Part shown: piece after piece, positions 17,939 to 29,394 of the stretch
How positions within the stretch are numbered: the stretch's first letter is position 1
How the letters are laid out: each line of letters opens with the position of its first letter
Assembly (NCBI RefSeq): GCF_009729205.1
Contig: NZ_VTHB01000004.1
Coordinates: forward strand, 248,001-312,000
Reading direction: 5' to 3'
Length of the DNA stretch: 64,000 nucleotides
Source of the DNA: Mycobacteroides sp. CBMA 271
Lineage (GTDB): Bacteria > Actinomycetota > Actinomycetes > Mycobacteriales > Mycobacteriaceae
Notes under the pieces: model-generated
Database searches by the model: none
What the model saw: the letters and a program-made list of their open reading frames with translations, nothing else
What the model was told of the DNA's origin: nothing
Program-made: the position numbers and the translations under genes

Positions 17939-18931
17939 TCAGCGAGCGATGAGATTGACCGCCTCCTGGGCGGCAGATCCGGCCGACGCCAGGTGCTCCA
18001 GTGCGGCGGGAAGTACCCGCCCGTGGTGCGCCATCGCCTGCGCGTACAGCCGTCCGGCCCGGTACGAGGAGCGCACCAGCGGCCCGGCCATCACGCCGGC
18101 GAACCCGAGACCCTCCGCGAAGTCCGAAAGCTCAACGAACTCTTGCGGTTTCACCCAACGGTCCACCGGATGATGCCGCGGCGAGGGCCGCAGATACTGG
18201 GTGATTGTGATGATGTCGCAGCCCGCCTCGTGCAGCGCCACCAGCGCGTCGCGGATCTCGTCGTTGGTCTCACCCATGCCGAGGATCAGGTTGCTCTTGG
18301 TCACCAACTTCGCCTCACGTGCCGCGGTGATCACCGACAGGCTTCGCTCATAGCTGAATGCGGGCCGGATGCGGCGGAACACCCGCGGCACCGTCTCCAA
18401 GTTGTGCGCCAGCACCTCCGGGCGAGACGCGAACACCTCTTCGAGCTGCTCGGGGACGGCGTTGAAGTCCGGGATGAGCAGCTCGACGCCTGTGGCCGGG
18501 TTGAGCTCCTTGATGTACCGCACGGTTTCGGCGTACAGCCAGGCACCGCCGTCGGGCAGGTCATCACGGGCCACCCCGGTGACCGTCGAATACCGCAATC
18601 CCATGGTGTGGACACTTTCGGCGACCCGGCGCGGCTCGTCGCGATCCAGGTCGGTGGGCTTGCCGGTGTCGATCTGGCAGAAATCACAGCGGCGGGTGCA
18701 CTGTTCACCGCCGATGAGGAAGGTGGCCTCGCGGTCCTCCCAGCATTCGAAGATATTGGGGCATCCGGCTTCCTCGCACACGGTATGTAGCCCGCCGGAG
18801 CGCACCAGTGACTTGAGCTCCTTATATTCGGGGCCCATCTTGGCGCGGGTGCGGATCCATTCCGGCTTGCGTTCGATCGGGGTCTGGGCGTTGCGAACTT
18901 CCAGTCGCAGCAGCTTGCGGGGTTCGCTCAT
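17939..18931 (-). CDS. lipA: Lipoyl synthase (radical SAM)
   Basis: LipA inserts two sulfur atoms into octanoyl groups on lipoyl domains. The 330-residue protein has the auxiliary cluster motif [12 protein letters not shown] and the radical-SAM motif CTRRCDFCQ, followed by [30 protein letters not shown] and [10 protein letters not shown]. The C-terminal RSSYRAG motif supplies the serine ligand of the auxiliary cluster. The start overlaps the lipB stop by four bases, so lipB-lipA are translationally coupled. The lipoyl acceptor enzyme DlaT is encoded just upstream. Confidence 0.97.
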   Translation of the reverse strand: MSEPRKLLRLEVRNAQTPIERKPEWIRTRAKMGPEYKELKSLVRSGGLHTVCEEAGCPNIFECWEDREATFLIGGEQCTRRCDFCQIDTGKPTDLDRDEPRRVAESVHTMGLRYSTVTGVARDDLPDGGAWLYAETVRYIKELNPATGVELLIPDFNAVPEQLEEVFASRPEVLAHNLETVPRVFRRIRPAFSYERSLSVITAAREAKLVTKSNLILGMGETNDEIRDALVALHEAGCDIITITQYLRPSPRHHPVDRWVKPQEFVELSDFAEGLGFAGVMAGPLVRSSYRAGRLYAQAMAHHGRVLPAALEHLASAGSAAQEAVNLIAR

Positions 18932-19644
18932 GCGGTTGCCCCTGCGTTGTTCCCGCCCGCTGCCCCGACGGCCAGCCGGCCCTCCAGCGCGTCGAGCACC
19001 GAGGAAACCACCTGATCATGGACTTCGGCCACGGTGACGTCCCGGCCCAATTCGGCGGACAGGGTTGTCACTCCGGCATCACTGATGCCACACGCGACGA
19101 TCGGCAGATAGGCGTCCAGGCTGTTATCGCAGTTGAGAGAGAACCCGTGCATGGTGACCCCGCGCTGTATACGCACCCCGATTGCGGCGATCTTGCGTTC
19201 CGGTTTCCCGCCGCCCGCGGCCAGCCACACCCCGGAGCGGCCGTCGACACGACCGGTTTGTAGGCCCAGTTGCGCGCACACCGCGATGATCGATTCCTCA
19301 AGGCGCCGAACGTAGTTCACCACGTCGATAGGCTCGGCCAACCGCACGATCGGGTACCCCACCAACTGTCCCGGGCCGTGCCAGGTGATCTTGCCGCCGC
19401 GGTCGGTGTCGATGACGGGTGCGCCGTTGATCGGTCGTTCCTGTGCTTCGGTGCGGCGCCCAGCGGTGTACACGGCCGGGTGCTGCAAGGTAAGCAGGGT
19501 GTCCGGGCCTCCGGCGACGCGGGCATCGACGAGGTCGCGCTGCAGCTCCCAGGCCGCCTCATAGCCGATGGTGCCCAGGTCCCGCACGACGACGGGCTCT
19601 GCGCTGGACCGGATGGATCCATGGGAGCGGTGCACGGGTTCCAT
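18928..19644 (-). CDS. lipB: Octanoyl-[ACP]:protein N-octanoyltransferase
   Basis: LipB moves octanoate from ACP to lipoyl-domain lysines, the step before LipA. The 238-residue protein shows [13 protein letters not shown], the [11 protein letters not shown] loop, [10 protein letters not shown], the catalytic Lys in [18 protein letters not shown] and the acyl-accepting Cys in IVACGI. It lies between the TIGR01777 gene (four-base gap) and lipA (four-base overlap) in one operon. Confidence 0.96.
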   Translation of the reverse strand: MEPVHRSHGSIRSSAEPVVVRDLGTIGYEAAWELQRDLVDARVAGGPDTLLTLQHPAVYTAGRRTEAQERPINGAPVIDTDRGGKITWHGPGQLVGYPIVRLAEPIDVVNYVRRLEESIIAVCAQLGLQTGRVDGRSGVWLAAGGGKPERKIAAIGVRIQRGVTMHGFSLNCDNSLDAYLPIVACGISDAGVTTLSAELGRDVTVAEVHDQVVSSVLDALEGRLAVGAAGGNNAGATA

Positions 19645-19648
19645 TATC

Positions 19649-20551
19649 TCACTTCACCGGTCGGGTGTTGTTGGCGTAGGCCAGCGCCTCGCCGATGGTG
19701 TGGTGCTCGAACTCGAATCCGTGCTGTTCGAGAACCGCGGGGATGACGCGCATGCTGCGGGTCAGATCGGCATCGGCGAATTCGCCGAAGAGGGCGCGCA
19801 GGGCGAACTGCGGTGCCGCCAGCAGGGTTGGTCGATGCAGTGTCCTGCCGAGGGCGGCGGTGAACTCGGCGTTCGTGACGGGCGCCGGGCCGGTCAGATT
19901 GATCGCGCCCGAGAGCGTCGGCTCGGTCATGGCGAATTCGAGTGCGCGGATCTGGTCCTCAAGGCTGATCCACGGCATGTACCAGCGACCGTTGCCCAGC
20001 CGTGCGCCCAAGCCGAGAGAGAAGAGCGGGCGCGACCGGCCGAACAGCCCGCCAACGGGGGACAGCACCAGGCCGGTTCGGACGATCACCACTCTGGTGC
20101 CCGCGTGCGCGGCCTCAGCGGTTGCGCCTTCCCAGTCGACACACACTCGTGCGAGGAAACCGGTACCGCTGGGGGCGGTTTCGTCAATAACGCGGTCACC
20201 GCTGTCGCCGTAGTAGCCGACTGCCGAGGCGTTGATCAACACCGGCACTCCGGCGTCGGCGACGGCACCGGACAGTACCTCCGTGGGGATGACGCGACTG
20301 TCGTAGATCTCCTGCTTGTATGCGCCGGACCAACGTTTGTCGCCAACGCCGACACCGCACATGTTGACCGCCACGTCGACACCATCGAGGGCGCCCGGGG
20401 CGACCTGCCCGCTCGCAGGATCCCAGCGCTGTTCGTCAGCGTTCATCGGGTCGCGGCGTACCAGCCGGACCACGGTGTGGTCGGCGGCCCGCAGCGACGC
20501 GACAAGCGCCGACCCGATCACCCCCGACGACCCGGCGATGACGACACGCAT
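19649..20551 (-). CDS. TIGR01777-family NAD(P)-dependent epimerase-like protein
   Basis: The 300-residue protein (Rv2216-type) opens with a Rossmann motif [18 protein letters not shown]. It also has [18 protein letters not shown], the [16 protein letters not shown] active-site region with YxxxK-like spacing, and the C-terminal TIGR01777 block [15 protein letters not shown]. Relatives in other bacteria affect cell division or sugar-nucleotide chemistry, but the substrate is unknown. It sits between dlaT and lipB on one strand with gaps of only three to four bases, so it belongs to the lipoate operon; whether its role is linked is unclear. Confidence 0.85.
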   Translation of the reverse strand: MRVVIAGSSGVIGSALVASLRAADHTVVRLVRRDPMNADEQRWDPASGQVAPGALDGVDVAVNMCGVGVGDKRWSGAYKQEIYDSRVIPTEVLSGAVADAGVPVLINASAVGYYGDSGDRVIDETAPSGTGFLARVCVDWEGATAEAAHAGTRVVIVRTGLVLSPVGGLFGRSRPLFSLGLGARLGNGRWYMPWISLEDQIRALEFAMTEPTLSGAINLTGPAPVTNAEFTAALGRTLHRPTLLAAPQFALRALFGEFADADLTRSMRVIPAVLEQHGFEFEHHTIGEALAYANNTRPVK

Positions 20552-20554
20552 GCG

Positions 20555-22255
20555 CTACAGCCCTAGGTCCGCCTCGAAAGCCCCCTCTTCCAGGCGATGC
20601 TTGATGGTGGTGAGGAACCGCCCCGCGTCGGCTCCGTCGATCAGGCGGTGATCGTAGGTCAGTGGCAGATAGCAGACCGACCGGATACCGATGGACTCAT
20701 TGCCCGCGTCGTCACGGATAACCCTGGGACGCTTCACGATTGCACCGGTACCGAGCATGGCTGCCTGCGGCGGCACCAGGATCGGGGTGTCGAACAGGGC
20801 GCCCTGGCTACCGATGTTGGTGATGGTGAAGGTACCGCCCGCGAGCTCGTCGGGCTTGAGGTTGCCGGAGCGGGCACGCGCGGCGATGTCTGCGATGGCA
20901 CGGGCCAGGCCTGCCAGTGACAGGTCGCCGGCGTTGTGGATCACCGGGGACAGCAGACCCTGATCGGTGTCTACCGCGATACCCAGGTGCTCGGCGTCGT
21001 AGTAGGTGATTTCCTTGGTGTCCTCGTTGTAGCTCGCGTTGACGTTCGGATGCGCCTTAAGGGCCTCGACCGCGGCCTTCGCGAAGAACGGCAGGAACGT
21101 TAGGTTCACGCCCTCGCGCTCGGCGAAGGTGGCCTTCGCGCGGGACCTCAGCGAGGTGATCTTGGTGACATCGGCCTCGTGGGTCTGGGTGAGCTGCGCG
21201 GTCTGTTGCAGGGACTCCCGGGTCTTCTTGGCGGTGATCTGACGAATCCGGTTGACCTTCTGCGTGGTTCCGCGCAGATGTGCCAGCGATGCGGCGGGAG
21301 CGGCGGCGGGGATTTGCGCCGGTGCTGGTGCCGGGCTGGATGTCGCCGACTTCGCGACCGCGGCGGCGGCCAGCACGTCCTGCTTACGAATCCGTCCGCC
21401 AACTCCGCTACCGGACAGCGCGGACAGGTCCACGTTGTTCTCGGCCGCGAGCTTGCGGACCAGCGGGGTGACGTACGGGTTGTCGTCACCGGCGGCGGGA
21501 GCGGCGGCCGGCGCGGGTGCGGCGGCCGGCGCGGGTGCGGGTGCGGCGGGAGCTGCTGGCGCGGGAGCAGGCGCCGCGGCGGGAACCGGAACCGGAGGTG
21601 CGGGAGGTGCCGGGGGAGCAGCCGCCGGGGCCGGGGCAGGCGCTGGCACGGGGGCAGGCGCGGCACCCGCGGCCCCGATGACACCAAGCTCGCCACCGAC
21701 GGCCACGGTGTCGTCCTCATTGGCCGAGATGCTCAGCAGCACACCGGCCACCGGCGACGGAATCTCGGTGTCGACCTTGTCCGTCGAAACTTCCACGAGT
21801 GGCTCGTCCACGCCGACCTCGTCGCCGACCTTCTTGAGCCAGCGGGTCACGATGCCCTCGGTGACGGACTCGCCAAGCTCAGGCATGTTGACCGAGGTGC
21901 CCGGACCCGTCGGAGCGGCAGCTGCCGCGGGAGCCGGAGCGACCGCGGGAGTGGGCTCAGGGGCTGGTGCAGGAGCAGGCTCAGGGGCAGCCGCCGGAGC
22001 GGGCGCTGCCGCCTCGCCGGCCTCGCCGATCACGCCAAGCTCACCGCCGATCTCGACGGTGTCGTCCTCATGGGCGGTGATCTTGGTCAGCACGCCAGAT
22101 GTGGGGGCGGGGATCTCGGTGTCCACCTTGTCGGTCGACACCTCAAGCAGTGGCTCGTCGACGTCGACCGTGTCGCCCTCCTGCTTGAGCCACCGTGTCA
22201 CCGTCCCTTCGGTCACGCTCTCACCGAGGGCGGGCATCTGGACGGAGAAGGCCAT
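20555..22255 (-). CDS. dlaT: Dihydrolipoamide acyltransferase (E2) with two lipoyl domains
   Basis: The E2 core of the pyruvate dehydrogenase and, in M. tuberculosis, peroxynitrite reductase complexes. It has 566 residues. Two lipoyl domains carry the target lysines K43 and K160, each in TDKVDTEI. They are joined by long Ala/Pro linkers (about 80-116 and 200-255). A peripheral-subunit-binding domain follows ([20 protein letters not shown]), then the catalytic domain ending in the [16 protein letters not shown] motif. It heads the dlaT-TIGR01777-lipB-lipA run, pairing acceptor with lipoylation enzymes. sucB is an older name for this family. Confidence 0.95.
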   Translation of the reverse strand: MAFSVQMPALGESVTEGTVTRWLKQEGDTVDVDEPLLEVSTDKVDTEIPAPTSGVLTKITAHEDDTVEIGGELGVIGEAGEAAAPAPAAAPEPAPAPAPEPTPAVAPAPAAAAAPTGPGTSVNMPELGESVTEGIVTRWLKKVGDEVGVDEPLVEVSTDKVDTEIPSPVAGVLLSISANEDDTVAVGGELGVIGAAGAAPAPVPAPAPAPAAAPPAPPAPPVPVPAAAPAPAPAAPAAPAPAPAAAPAPAAAPAAGDDNPYVTPLVRKLAAENNVDLSALSGSGVGGRIRKQDVLAAAAVAKSATSSPAPAPAQIPAAAPAASLAHLRGTTQKVNRIRQITAKKTRESLQQTAQLTQTHEADVTKITSLRSRAKATFAEREGVNLTFLPFFAKAAVEALKAHPNVNASYNEDTKEITYYDAEHLGIAVDTDQGLLSPVIHNAGDLSLAGLARAIADIAARARSGNLKPDELAGGTFTITNIGSQGALFDTPILVPPQAAMLGTGAIVKRPRVIRDDAGNESIGIRSVCYLPLTYDHRLIDGADAGRFLTTIKHRLEEGAFEADLGL

Positions 22256-22403
22256 GGTTTTCCACTCCTGAAATTAGGTCGAAAGCCGCTTCGCAGCACG
22301 CACTGTCAACACAGACACCTCTGGCTTACCACAGGGACGTGTCCGCCGGGTCAATCCTGTCACTGAGTGGAACGACGCGCCTGCCCGGGTCCAAGATCGA
22401 TGT

Positions 22404-22634
22404 ATGAGCGAGCGCACAGTCGTCTGCGTCATCAAGCCCGGCAGCCGCAAGGGGCCAGTAGTGGAGGTTGCCGACGACGGCGCGCTGACTCTGTTCGTGC
22501 GGGAGCCAGCGATCGACGGCAAGGCCAACAAGGCCGCGATCGCGTTGCTCGCGGAGTACCTGGACGTGCCGAAGTCGACGGTGCGGCTCGTCGCCGGCCA
22601 GACCAGCAGGCTGAAGAGATTCTTGGTGGGATGA
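22404..22634 (+). CDS. DUF167 (YggU-like) small protein
   Basis: The 76-residue protein has the DUF167 alpha/beta pattern: VVCVIKPGSRKGPVV, LTLFVREPAIDGKANKAAIA, VPKSTVRLVAGQTSRLKRFLV. The structure of the family is known from YggU/MTH637 but the function is not. It is divergent from dlaT with 148 bases between, and 36 bases ahead of the next small gene. Confidence 0.85.
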   Translation: MSERTVVCVIKPGSRKGPVVEVADDGALTLFVREPAIDGKANKAAIALLAEYLDVPKSTVRLVAGQTSRLKRFLVG

Positions 22635-22670
22635 CAGCGCGTTCTCAGAATTAGCTGGCACCATGGACGA

Positions 22671-23024
22671 ATGGCATGGATCGACGCCTTCCGAAGCAAA
22701 GGCCAATCCCCCGCACGCGGGAGGGACCCCCACCAGCGGGGCACCAACGAGGATCTGCGCTACCTCGCCATGTGGACTGCGGCACACACCGGCGTCGAGG
22801 CCTACGTCGAGCCGCAGACCAACTTCTCCGATGTCACGGTGATCCTGATCGCGGGCGACGGCGAATGGACCCGTCGACGCGTCGGCGGGGTGGCCGGGGC
22901 ACGGCGGATTTCCGAGAAGCTCAAGATTCCGGTGTACGACGTGCACCGCACCGGCTATCCGCAACGCAAGCGTGATTACGACGCCCGGCAGAAGATCTTG
23001 AAGCGTCGCGCCGCGGAGGGTTGA
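22671..23024 (+). CDS. Conserved actinobacterial small protein of unknown function
   Basis: The 117-residue basic protein is cytosolic. Recognisable pieces are DLRYLAMWTAAHTGVEAYVEPQT, VTVILIAGDGEWTRRRVGG and KIPVYDVHRTGYPQRKRDYDARQKI, a compact alpha/beta pattern conserved in mycobacteria. Database entries of this kind are sometimes labelled oxidoreductase, but I see no cofactor motif. It converges on pepB with seven bases between. Confidence 0.7.
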   Translation: MAWIDAFRSKGQSPARGRDPHQRGTNEDLRYLAMWTAAHTGVEAYVEPQTNFSDVTVILIAGDGEWTRRRVGGVAGARRISEKLKIPVYDVHRTGYPQRKRDYDARQKILKRRAAEG

Positions 23025-23030
23025 GGGGGA

Positions 23031-24554
23031 TCACCCGTTCTTGGCGATGTCCTCCAGCACCCCGAAGATGGTCCGCACTGGCACACCGGTTCCGCCCTTG
23101 GGCGTGTAGCCCCACGGCCCGCTGGTGTTAAAGGCCGGGCCCGCGACATCGATATGTGCCCACTGCACGCCGTCGGCCACGAACTCGCGCAGGTACTGCC
23201 CGGCGGCCAGCATGCCGCCGTTGCGGTGATTGGTGACGTTCGCCATGTCGGCCACCCTGGACTTGAGGTCATCGCGCAGTTCCTCGGGTAGCGGCATGGG
23301 CCAACCGTTCTCGCCCACCGACTGCGAGATTGTCGCGACGCGATCCCGGAACTCGTCGGTGCCCATCACCCCGGGGGTGCGCAGACCCAGCGCCACCACC
23401 TGCGCGCCGGTCAGCGTCGCGGTGTCGATTAGATAGTCCGGCTCGTCCTGGCAGGCCCGCACGATCGCGTCGGCCAGAATCAGTCGGCCCTCGGCGTCGG
23501 TGTTGATCACCTCGATGGTGGTGCCGTCCAGTTGAGTCAGCACGTCACCGGGACGCTGCGCCGTCGACGACGGCATGTTCTCGGCCATCGGTACCGTCGC
23601 GATCACGTCGAGCGGCAGCTGCTGCCGGGCGGCCAGCAGGGTTACCGCGATCACCGCTGCGGCCCCGCCCATATCGGAGGTCATGTTCTCCATACCGCCG
23701 GCCGGCTTGATGGAAATGCCGCCGGTGTCGAAGGTGATGCCCTTGCCGACAAGCGCGACCTTCTTAGAAGACCGAGCTTTCTTTCCTTGATTTCCCCGGT
23801 AGGTCAGCCGCACCAGACGCGGCGGGCGCGAGGAACCCTTGCCGACGCCGACGATGCCGCCGTAACCGGCCTTGGCCAGTTCCTTCTCGTCGAGTACCTC
23901 AACCTCGATGCCCTCAGCCGTCGCCAATGCCTTTGCCTGCTTGGCGAATTCGGCGGGGAACAGGTGACTGGGCGGGGTGTTGACGAAATCACGCGCGGTA
24001 GCGACGGCCGATGCCACGGCAAGGCCGCGATCCATGGCTTCCTTCTGCGCGCGGCCCTTGTCGCCGACGAGCAACGTAACTTTCTGCAGCCCAGTGTCCT
24101 TCGGTGCGGTCTTGGTGCTGCGGAACGCCACGAAGCGGTACCCGCCCAGCACCAGGCCCTGCACGCTGGCGTCGACATCGCGTTCCGAGAGCGTCGTCAC
24201 GAGGGTCTCGACGTTGTCGAGAGACCGGGCGGCCACGCCCGCCGCTCGACGGATCGCCTCGGGGCCGAGGTTGTCTGCGCTACCCAGTCCGACGGCGAGC
24301 ACGCTGGCCACCGGCAACCCGTCGACAGCTACCCGGGTGAGCTGCTCGTTCGAGCCGGTGGCTCCCACCGCCTTGAGCGCGGCCTCGATCGACTTGACGG
24401 CCTTGTTGTCCAGCAGCTGCGCATCGACCACCTTGGGACCCTTGTCCGACGCTTTCTCGCTGGGGCGCACACCCACCAGCAACACCGCGGTGGAGACTCC
24501 GCGTTGCGGAATGGAGGTGGCCAGGGTGAACGAAGGTGCGGTGTATGCGCTCAT
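23031..24554 (-). CDS. pepB: Leucyl aminopeptidase (M17 cytosol aminopeptidase)
   Basis: This two-metal aminopeptidase of about 507 residues works as a hexamer in the cytosol. The M17 domain carries [14 protein letters not shown], the metal-site [21 protein letters not shown], the signature [10 protein letters not shown], and [16 protein letters not shown] 24554 (MSAYTAPSF) is preferred; the open frame runs upstream into the divergent gcvT gene. An N-terminal macro-like regulatory domain covers about residues 1-170. It is divergent from gcvT, 40 bases apart. Confidence 0.95.
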   Translation of the reverse strand: MSAYTAPSFTLATSIPQRGVSTAVLLVGVRPSEKASDKGPKVVDAQLLDNKAVKSIEAALKAVGATGSNEQLTRVAVDGLPVASVLAVGLGSADNLGPEAIRRAAGVAARSLDNVETLVTTLSERDVDASVQGLVLGGYRFVAFRSTKTAPKDTGLQKVTLLVGDKGRAQKEAMDRGLAVASAVATARDFVNTPPSHLFPAEFAKQAKALATAEGIEVEVLDEKELAKAGYGGIVGVGKGSSRPPRLVRLTYRGNQGKKARSSKKVALVGKGITFDTGGISIKPAGGMENMTSDMGGAAAVIAVTLLAARQQLPLDVIATVPMAENMPSSTAQRPGDVLTQLDGTTIEVINTDAEGRLILADAIVRACQDEPDYLIDTATLTGAQVVALGLRTPGVMGTDEFRDRVATISQSVGENGWPMPLPEELRDDLKSRVADMANVTNHRNGGMLAAGQYLREFVADGVQWAHIDVAGPAFNTSGPWGYTPKGGTGVPVRTIFGVLEDIAKNG

Positions 24555-24594
24555 GACATCCCAGCCTAGTGATGCGCCAATTAGGGTGAACGCC

Positions 24595-25701
24595 ATGACC
24601 CAGCCCTCCATTAACCCGGTCCCCGGACCCCTGCATGACCAGCACACCGCGCAGGGCGCCACCTTCGCCGAATTCGGCGGCTGGAACATGCCGGTGTCCT
24701 ATGCCGGCACGGTGGGGGAGCACACCGCCACCCGTGAGGCCGTCGGACTGTTCGACGTGAGCCACCTCGGCAAAGCCCTGGTGCGCGGACCGGGCGCCGC
24801 ATCATTCGTCAACGCGTGTTTTACCAACGATCTCAACAAGATTGGGCCCGGTAAGGCGCAGTACACGTTGTGTTGCACCGAAACCGGCGGTGTCGTCGAC
24901 GATCTCATTGCCTACTACGTCTCCGACGACGAGATCTTCCTGGTGCCCAACGCCGCCAACACCGCCGCGGTCGTGGCCGCGTTGCAGGCCGAGGCGCCCG
25001 ACGGCATCACCATCACCGATCAGCACCGCGACTTCGCGGTGCTCGCCGTGCAGGGGCCCAAGTCGGCCGAGGTGTTGCAAGGACTCGGGCTGCCAACGGA
25101 TATGGAGTACATGGCGTACGCCGATGCGACGCTGGGCGGTGTACCGGTGCGGGTGTGCCGCACCGGTTACACGGGGGAACACGGTTACGAGCTGCTGCCG
25201 TCCTGGGATTCGGCGGGCGCGGTGTTCGATGCGCTGCTGCCGGCGATCACCGCGGCGGGCGGCCAACTCGCCGGTCTGGGCGCGCGAGACACGCTGCGGA
25301 CCGAGATGGGCTATCCGCTGCACGGACACGAGCTATCCGCCGATATCAGCCCGGTGCAGGCGCGGGCGGGATGGGCGGTCGGCTGGAAGAAGGATGCGTT
25401 CTGGGGCCGCGATGCGCTCACCAGCGAAAAGGCGGACGGTCCGCGCCGCACCCTGCGGGGCCTGCGCGCCACCGGCCGCGGAGTGCTGAGGCCCGAGCTC
25501 ACGGTGCTATCCGATGGTCGGCCGGTGGGTGTGACCACGTCAGGGACGTTCTCGCCGACGCTCAAGACCGGCATCGCCCTGGCATTGCTGGACACCGCCG
25601 CGCAGATCGCGGACGGAGCAAGCGTCGTCGTCGACGTGCGCGGCCGGGAGATCGAATGCGAGGTCGTCAAGCCGCCATTCGTGGACGTCAAGGTCGGATA
25701 A
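24595..25701 (+). CDS. gcvT: Aminomethyltransferase (glycine cleavage T-protein)
   Basis: GcvT moves the aminomethyl carbon of glycine from lipoylated H-protein to tetrahydrofolate. The 368-residue protein shows [19 protein letters not shown] N-terminal wording, [67 protein letters not shown] and a C-terminal [18 protein letters not shown]. Start ATG 24595 is chosen; the longer open frame reads antisense to pepB. No other gcv gene is present here. No glycine-riboswitch-sized leader fits the 40-base upstream gap. Confidence 0.95.
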   Translation: MTQPSINPVPGPLHDQHTAQGATFAEFGGWNMPVSYAGTVGEHTATREAVGLFDVSHLGKALVRGPGAASFVNACFTNDLNKIGPGKAQYTLCCTETGGVVDDLIAYYVSDDEIFLVPNAANTAAVVAALQAEAPDGITITDQHRDFAVLAVQGPKSAEVLQGLGLPTDMEYMAYADATLGGVPVRVCRTGYTGEHGYELLPSWDSAGAVFDALLPAITAAGGQLAGLGARDTLRTEMGYPLHGHELSADISPVQARAGWAVGWKKDAFWGRDALTSEKADGPRRTLRGLRATGRGVLRPELTVLSDGRPVGVTTSGTFSPTLKTGIALALLDTAAQIADGASVVVDVRGREIECEVVKPPFVDVKVG

Positions 25702-25743
25702 TCGGTTCGGATTTGGCGACAACGGACAGCTAGACTGCCGAGC

Positions 25744-26847
25744 ATGAATCCGCTTCCCGAGTTCACCAGGCAACTCAACCCGTCACCGGCCAGCGCGGCC
25801 CGGCGGGCTGAGGTACTGGCGGCGCCGGGATTCGGAAAGTACTTCACCGACCACATGGTGTCCATCGACTGGACCACCGAAAATGGTTGGCACAACGCGC
25901 AAGTGGCGCCGTACGGGCCTATCACGCTGGACCCGTCGGCGATCGTCCTGCATTACGCGCAGGAGGTCTTCGAGGGGCTCAAGGCCTACCGGCAACCCGA
26001 TGGAACCATCGCCGCCTTCCGGCCCGAGGCTAACGCCGAACGGTTGATCCAGTCCTGCCGCCGCATCGCTATTCCGGAGCTGCCTCAGGAGCTGTTCATT
26101 GAGTCGCTGCGTCAGCTCATGGCTGTCGACGCCGACTGGGTGCCCGCGGGTGGCGGGGAGGAATCGCTGTATCTGCGACCGTTCATCATTGCTACCGAGG
26201 CAGGTCTTGGCGTGCGCCCCGCCGCCGAATACCGATACTTGCTCATCGCTTCCCCGGCCGGTGCCTACTTCTCGCAGGGCATCAGGCCGGTCAGCGTGTG
26301 GCTCTCGCATGAGTATGTGCGTGCGGCACCGGGCGGTATCGGCGCCGCCAAGACCGGTGGCAACTATGCCGCCTCGCTGGTTGCCCAGGCGCAGGCCGCC
26401 GACGAGGGCTGCGATCAGGTGGTGTGGCTGGACGCCATTGAGCGCAAGTACATCGAAGAAATGGGTGGGATGAACCTGTTCTTCGTCTTCGGTCGCGACG
26501 GTGAGGCCCGCCTGGTGACCCCCGAGCTTTCCGGTTCATTGCTGCCCGGCGTGACGCGAAAGTCTTTGTTGCAGCTGGCCTCCGACGCCGGTTTCGCTAT
26601 CGAGGAACGCAAGATCGATGTCGACGAGCTAGAGAAGAAGGCGGCCTCGGGGGAGATCACCGAGGTGTTCGCCTGTGGTACCGCCGCGGTGATCACGCCG
26701 GTTGGCCGCGTCAAGTACTCGGGTGGCGAGTACATCATCGGTGACGGGGAACCCGGCGAGGTGACCATGGCGCTGCGGGACACGTTGACCGGAATCCAGC
26801 GCGGCACCTTCGCCGACACGCACGGCTGGATCACCAAGCTCGGCTAG
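25744..26847 (+). CDS. ilvE: Branched-chain amino acid aminotransferase
   Basis: This PLP enzyme of 367 residues makes Leu, Ile and Val from their keto acids. It is class IV fold: [35 protein letters not shown], the PLP lysine in [28 protein letters not shown], and the C-terminal [17 protein letters not shown]. It lies 42 bases downstream of gcvT on the same strand. Its stop overlaps the stop of the convergent phosphatase gene. Confidence 0.96.
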   Translation: MNPLPEFTRQLNPSPASAARRAEVLAAPGFGKYFTDHMVSIDWTTENGWHNAQVAPYGPITLDPSAIVLHYAQEVFEGLKAYRQPDGTIAAFRPEANAERLIQSCRRIAIPELPQELFIESLRQLMAVDADWVPAGGGEESLYLRPFIIATEAGLGVRPAAEYRYLLIASPAGAYFSQGIRPVSVWLSHEYVRAAPGGIGAAKTGGNYAASLVAQAQAADEGCDQVVWLDAIERKYIEEMGGMNLFFVFGRDGEARLVTPELSGSLLPGVTRKSLLQLASDAGFAIEERKIDVDELEKKAASGEITEVFACGTAAVITPVGRVKYSGGEYIIGDGEPGEVTMALRDTLTGIQRGTFADTHGWITKLG

Positions 26848-28547
26848 CCCCGAACTCGCCGTTGATACGTCACCCTGTCGAACTCGCGGCCGTACTCGTC
26901 GACCGCCGTGACGTCCATCTCGCTGACCAAGGTTCCAGGACGCACGTCGACCCGAATGAAGGCGTAATTGCGATAGCGCACGCGAGACCACGCGACCGCT
27001 TCGATGTGCTTGCTGCCGTCGGGTGCCCATACGTAGCTGTTGGGAACCAGTGTGTCGCTTAGTTCACGGCCTCGATAGCCCTCGGGCTCGCCCGGTTGGA
27101 AGTCGTAGCGGGGTCGGCCCGCGGAGCCCACCGTGTAGTACACCGTGCCATCGGATTCCGGGTCGACTGTCGAGTTGTCGCCGGCTTCCCTGGTCGGCCG
27201 TCCCGCGCGGATGGGGTCGGTGCGCTCGAAGACGTGGTTGTGCCCCTGGAGCACCAGATCCACCTGGTAGCGATCGAACAGTTCGCACCATGCGTCGCGC
27301 ACGCCACCGTCACTGGCGTGCGACAGCGTCGTCGAATACGCGCAATGGTGAAAGAAGCACACGATGAAATCGATATTCGGGTTGGCGCGATAGGCTGCCA
27401 AAGTCCTTCCCACCCAACCGGTTTGGGACCCTCCAGAGTACCCGGTATTCGCCCGGATCTCGTAAGAAACGTCGTTGGCGTCCAGGGAGAGCACGGCGAC
27501 GTTGCCGTAGGTGAACGAGTATGCCGAGGGGCAACCGCTGGGCCCATTGCCCGGGAAGCCGAGACGGGCCAGGTGGCCGCCGTAGCCGTGGTTCCCGTAG
27601 GCGGCTTCCATGTCGTGGTTACCGGTCGCGAACATCCATGGCGTGGTGGAAGCGCTCGGTTCGATCGACGTCAGGTAGACGTCCCAGACGAACGGGTTGT
27701 ACTTATCAAACCCGGACGGGGCCTTGCCGCCCGACGGCACGAATTGGGGTTTCCTGCCCATTCCCGAGGGGTCGGCATACGCGATATCGCCGGCCAGGAT
27801 GTGAAAGTCGGGTCGGCACGCCACGATCTGATTCAGGACGTTCTGCGTGTGTGAGGCGGTCGGGTCGTTGTCCGCAGTGTACGAGCTGTCGTCGTATTCA
27901 CCGGTGGCCAGACCCGGTGGCTGGGTGGGAGTTTCGTCGGTGCCCTGATCGCCCATCATGGTGAAGCGGAAGGAGGTGAGCGCATTTCGTACAGACGGAA
28001 TGGCCGTGGAGGCGGAACGGACGTCGCTCAGGAAACCGTCGCCGGTACGCCAACGATAGAAATGCTCGGTGCCCCCGCCGATCCCGTGCACGGGCGCATG
28101 GACATAGAACTGTTCGGCACCCAACACTCCGTGATCGCTGGACGGGATTTGCGTCACGAGGTTGCGGACCTCGGCTTCGAGTGAGGCGCCGAGTTCGGGG
28201 GTCGGGCCGTGGTCGAGAAAGATCTTGGTACCGTGCGGATTCCTGGACAGCTGCGCAGAGAAGCCGAGCTGGCTGGAGGAGTCCGCGCCGTACCCGACAC
28301 GCCTGCCCGCGACACCGAGCGGGGCATCGTCCGCATACGCCCGGCGGCCGAACGGCGACACCCCCAGCGCGGCGACCGCCGCTGCGGCGGCCGACCCACG
28401 CAGGAAGTTCCGTCGCGATACCGCGTGACGGCGCAGATACCCGCGATGCCACTCGTACTGCTCGGCCATCGACATCGACTGGGACATCGGCTGAGGAATC
28501 CCCATGTCCGGTGTCTCACCGGCTGGGGTCAACGGATTGCGGGCCAT
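26844..28547 (-). CDS. Tat-exported purple-acid-phosphatase-like metallophosphoesterase
   Basis: This 567-residue secreted enzyme starts with a twin-arginine signal ([19 protein letters not shown], Arg45-Arg46). An N-terminal beta domain (about 80-200) resembles the fibronectin-like domain of purple acid phosphatases. The catalytic domain has [33 protein letters not shown] and [10 protein letters not shown], covering the metal-binding Asp, Asn and His set; the tyrosine in GDIAYAD is the purple-type ligand. M. tuberculosis Rv2577 is a relative. ATG 28547 is used. It probably scavenges phosphate. Its tail overlaps the ilvE stop. Confidence 0.87.
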   Translation of the reverse strand: MARNPLTPAGETPDMGIPQPMSQSMSMAEQYEWHRGYLRRHAVSRRNFLRGSAAAAAVAALGVSPFGRRAYADDAPLGVAGRRVGYGADSSSQLGFSAQLSRNPHGTKIFLDHGPTPELGASLEAEVRNLVTQIPSSDHGVLGAEQFYVHAPVHGIGGGTEHFYRWRTGDGFLSDVRSASTAIPSVRNALTSFRFTMMGDQGTDETPTQPPGLATGEYDDSSYTADNDPTASHTQNVLNQIVACRPDFHILAGDIAYADPSGMGRKPQFVPSGGKAPSGFDKYNPFVWDVYLTSIEPSASTTPWMFATGNHDMEAAYGNHGYGGHLARLGFPGNGPSGCPSAYSFTYGNVAVLSLDANDVSYEIRANTGYSGGSQTGWVGRTLAAYRANPNIDFIVCFFHHCAYSTTLSHASDGGVRDAWCELFDRYQVDLVLQGHNHVFERTDPIRAGRPTREAGDNSTVDPESDGTVYYTVGSAGRPRYDFQPGEPEGYRGRELSDTLVPNSYVWAPDGSKHIEAVAWSRVRYRNYAFIRVDVRPGTLVSEMDVTAVDEYGREFDRVTYQRRVRG

Positions 28548-28635
28548 AGTTTCGAATGGTGGACCATTGCGCCAGATGATGCGACCGCACAGGCCGACTC
28601 GGTGGCGAAACTGTTGGTGAATCTTCGCGTGGGCA

Positions 28636-29394
28636 TTACGCCGCGGCCAGCCCCAGGGCGGCAAGCGTTGTCGTCAGCTCGATGCTGGCACCCAACACGT
28701 CTCCGGTGATCCCGCCGAACCTGCGCGCACAATGACGCACCAGCAGCGCCCCGGCGACCAGCGCGACCAACACCGCCGCCGGACCGTGCCAAGGGCGCCC
28801 AGTATCGGCGAACACCGCGACGCCCGCGGCACCAAGCACCCACAGTCCGACCACCAACGGCGGCTGAGAACCGGCGACCCGGGCGCCGAAACCGCTCTGA
28901 GCGGCCCCGGGTACGCCGCGGCGGCAGGCCAGCACCGCGCCGACCCGTCCGGTGGCGATCGCCACCGCGATGGCCAGCCAGGCCTGCGAGGAGACCAACA
29001 TTCCGAACGACAGTGTTTGTGCCAGTAGGGCGATCATTACCGCGGCAACACCGAACGGCCCTGCGGATCCATCGCGCATCACCGTGAGTGCACGCTCGGG
29101 CGGCCCGTAGCAGCCCAGCCCGTCGGCGGTATCGGACAATCCGTCGATGTGCAGGCCGCGGGTCGCCAGCACCACCACGGTCACCGCCGCCAGGCCTGCG
29201 ATCGGGCCGGTGTACAGCTGTGACGTCAGCCACGCCGTGGCCGCTGCGAGGGCGCCCAACACGGCGCCCACCACCGGCAGCGCGCCCAGCACCGGACCCG
29301 AGAGCGTGCCGGCCAGGCGTGCGGGAACCGGTGTCACGGTGGCGAATTCGAAAGCGCCGCCGATGGGTCGCAGAGCACGCAGCAGGTGGTTCAT
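28636..29394 (-). CDS. cobS: Adenosylcobinamide-GDP ribazoletransferase (cobalamin synthase)
   Basis: This 252-residue polytopic membrane enzyme joins adenosylcobinamide-GDP and alpha-ribazole. Family motifs are [18 protein letters not shown] (metal/substrate site) and [20 protein letters not shown], with five to six hydrophobic helices. It is last in a cobU-cobT-cobS operon with four-base overlaps. About 90 bases separate it from the downstream phosphatase start. Confidence 0.95.
   Translation of the reverse strand: MNHLLRALRPIGGAFEFATVTPVPARLAGTLSGPVLGALPVVGAVLGALAAATAWLTSQLYTGPIAGLAAVTVVVLATRGLHIDGLSDTADGLGCYGPPERALTVMRDGSAGPFGVAAVMIALLAQTLSFGMLVSSQAWLAIAVAIATGRVGAVLACRRGVPGAAQSGFGARVAGSQPPLVVGLWVLGAAGVAVFADTGRPWHGPAAVLVALVAGALLVRHCARRFGGITGDVLGASIELTTTLAALGLAAA

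Noticed and set aside
21252..22271. Long Ala/Gly-rich open frames opposite dlaT
   Set aside because: They mirror the Ala/Pro linkers and lipoyl domains of dlaT; high GC keeps antisense frames open. No independent motif or start signal.
23977..24594. N-terminal extension of gcvT
   Set aside because: It reads antisense to pepB. GcvT similarity begins at ATG 24595.
24555..24594. Glycine riboswitch before gcvT
   Set aside because: The 40-base spacer is too short for any glycine aptamer.
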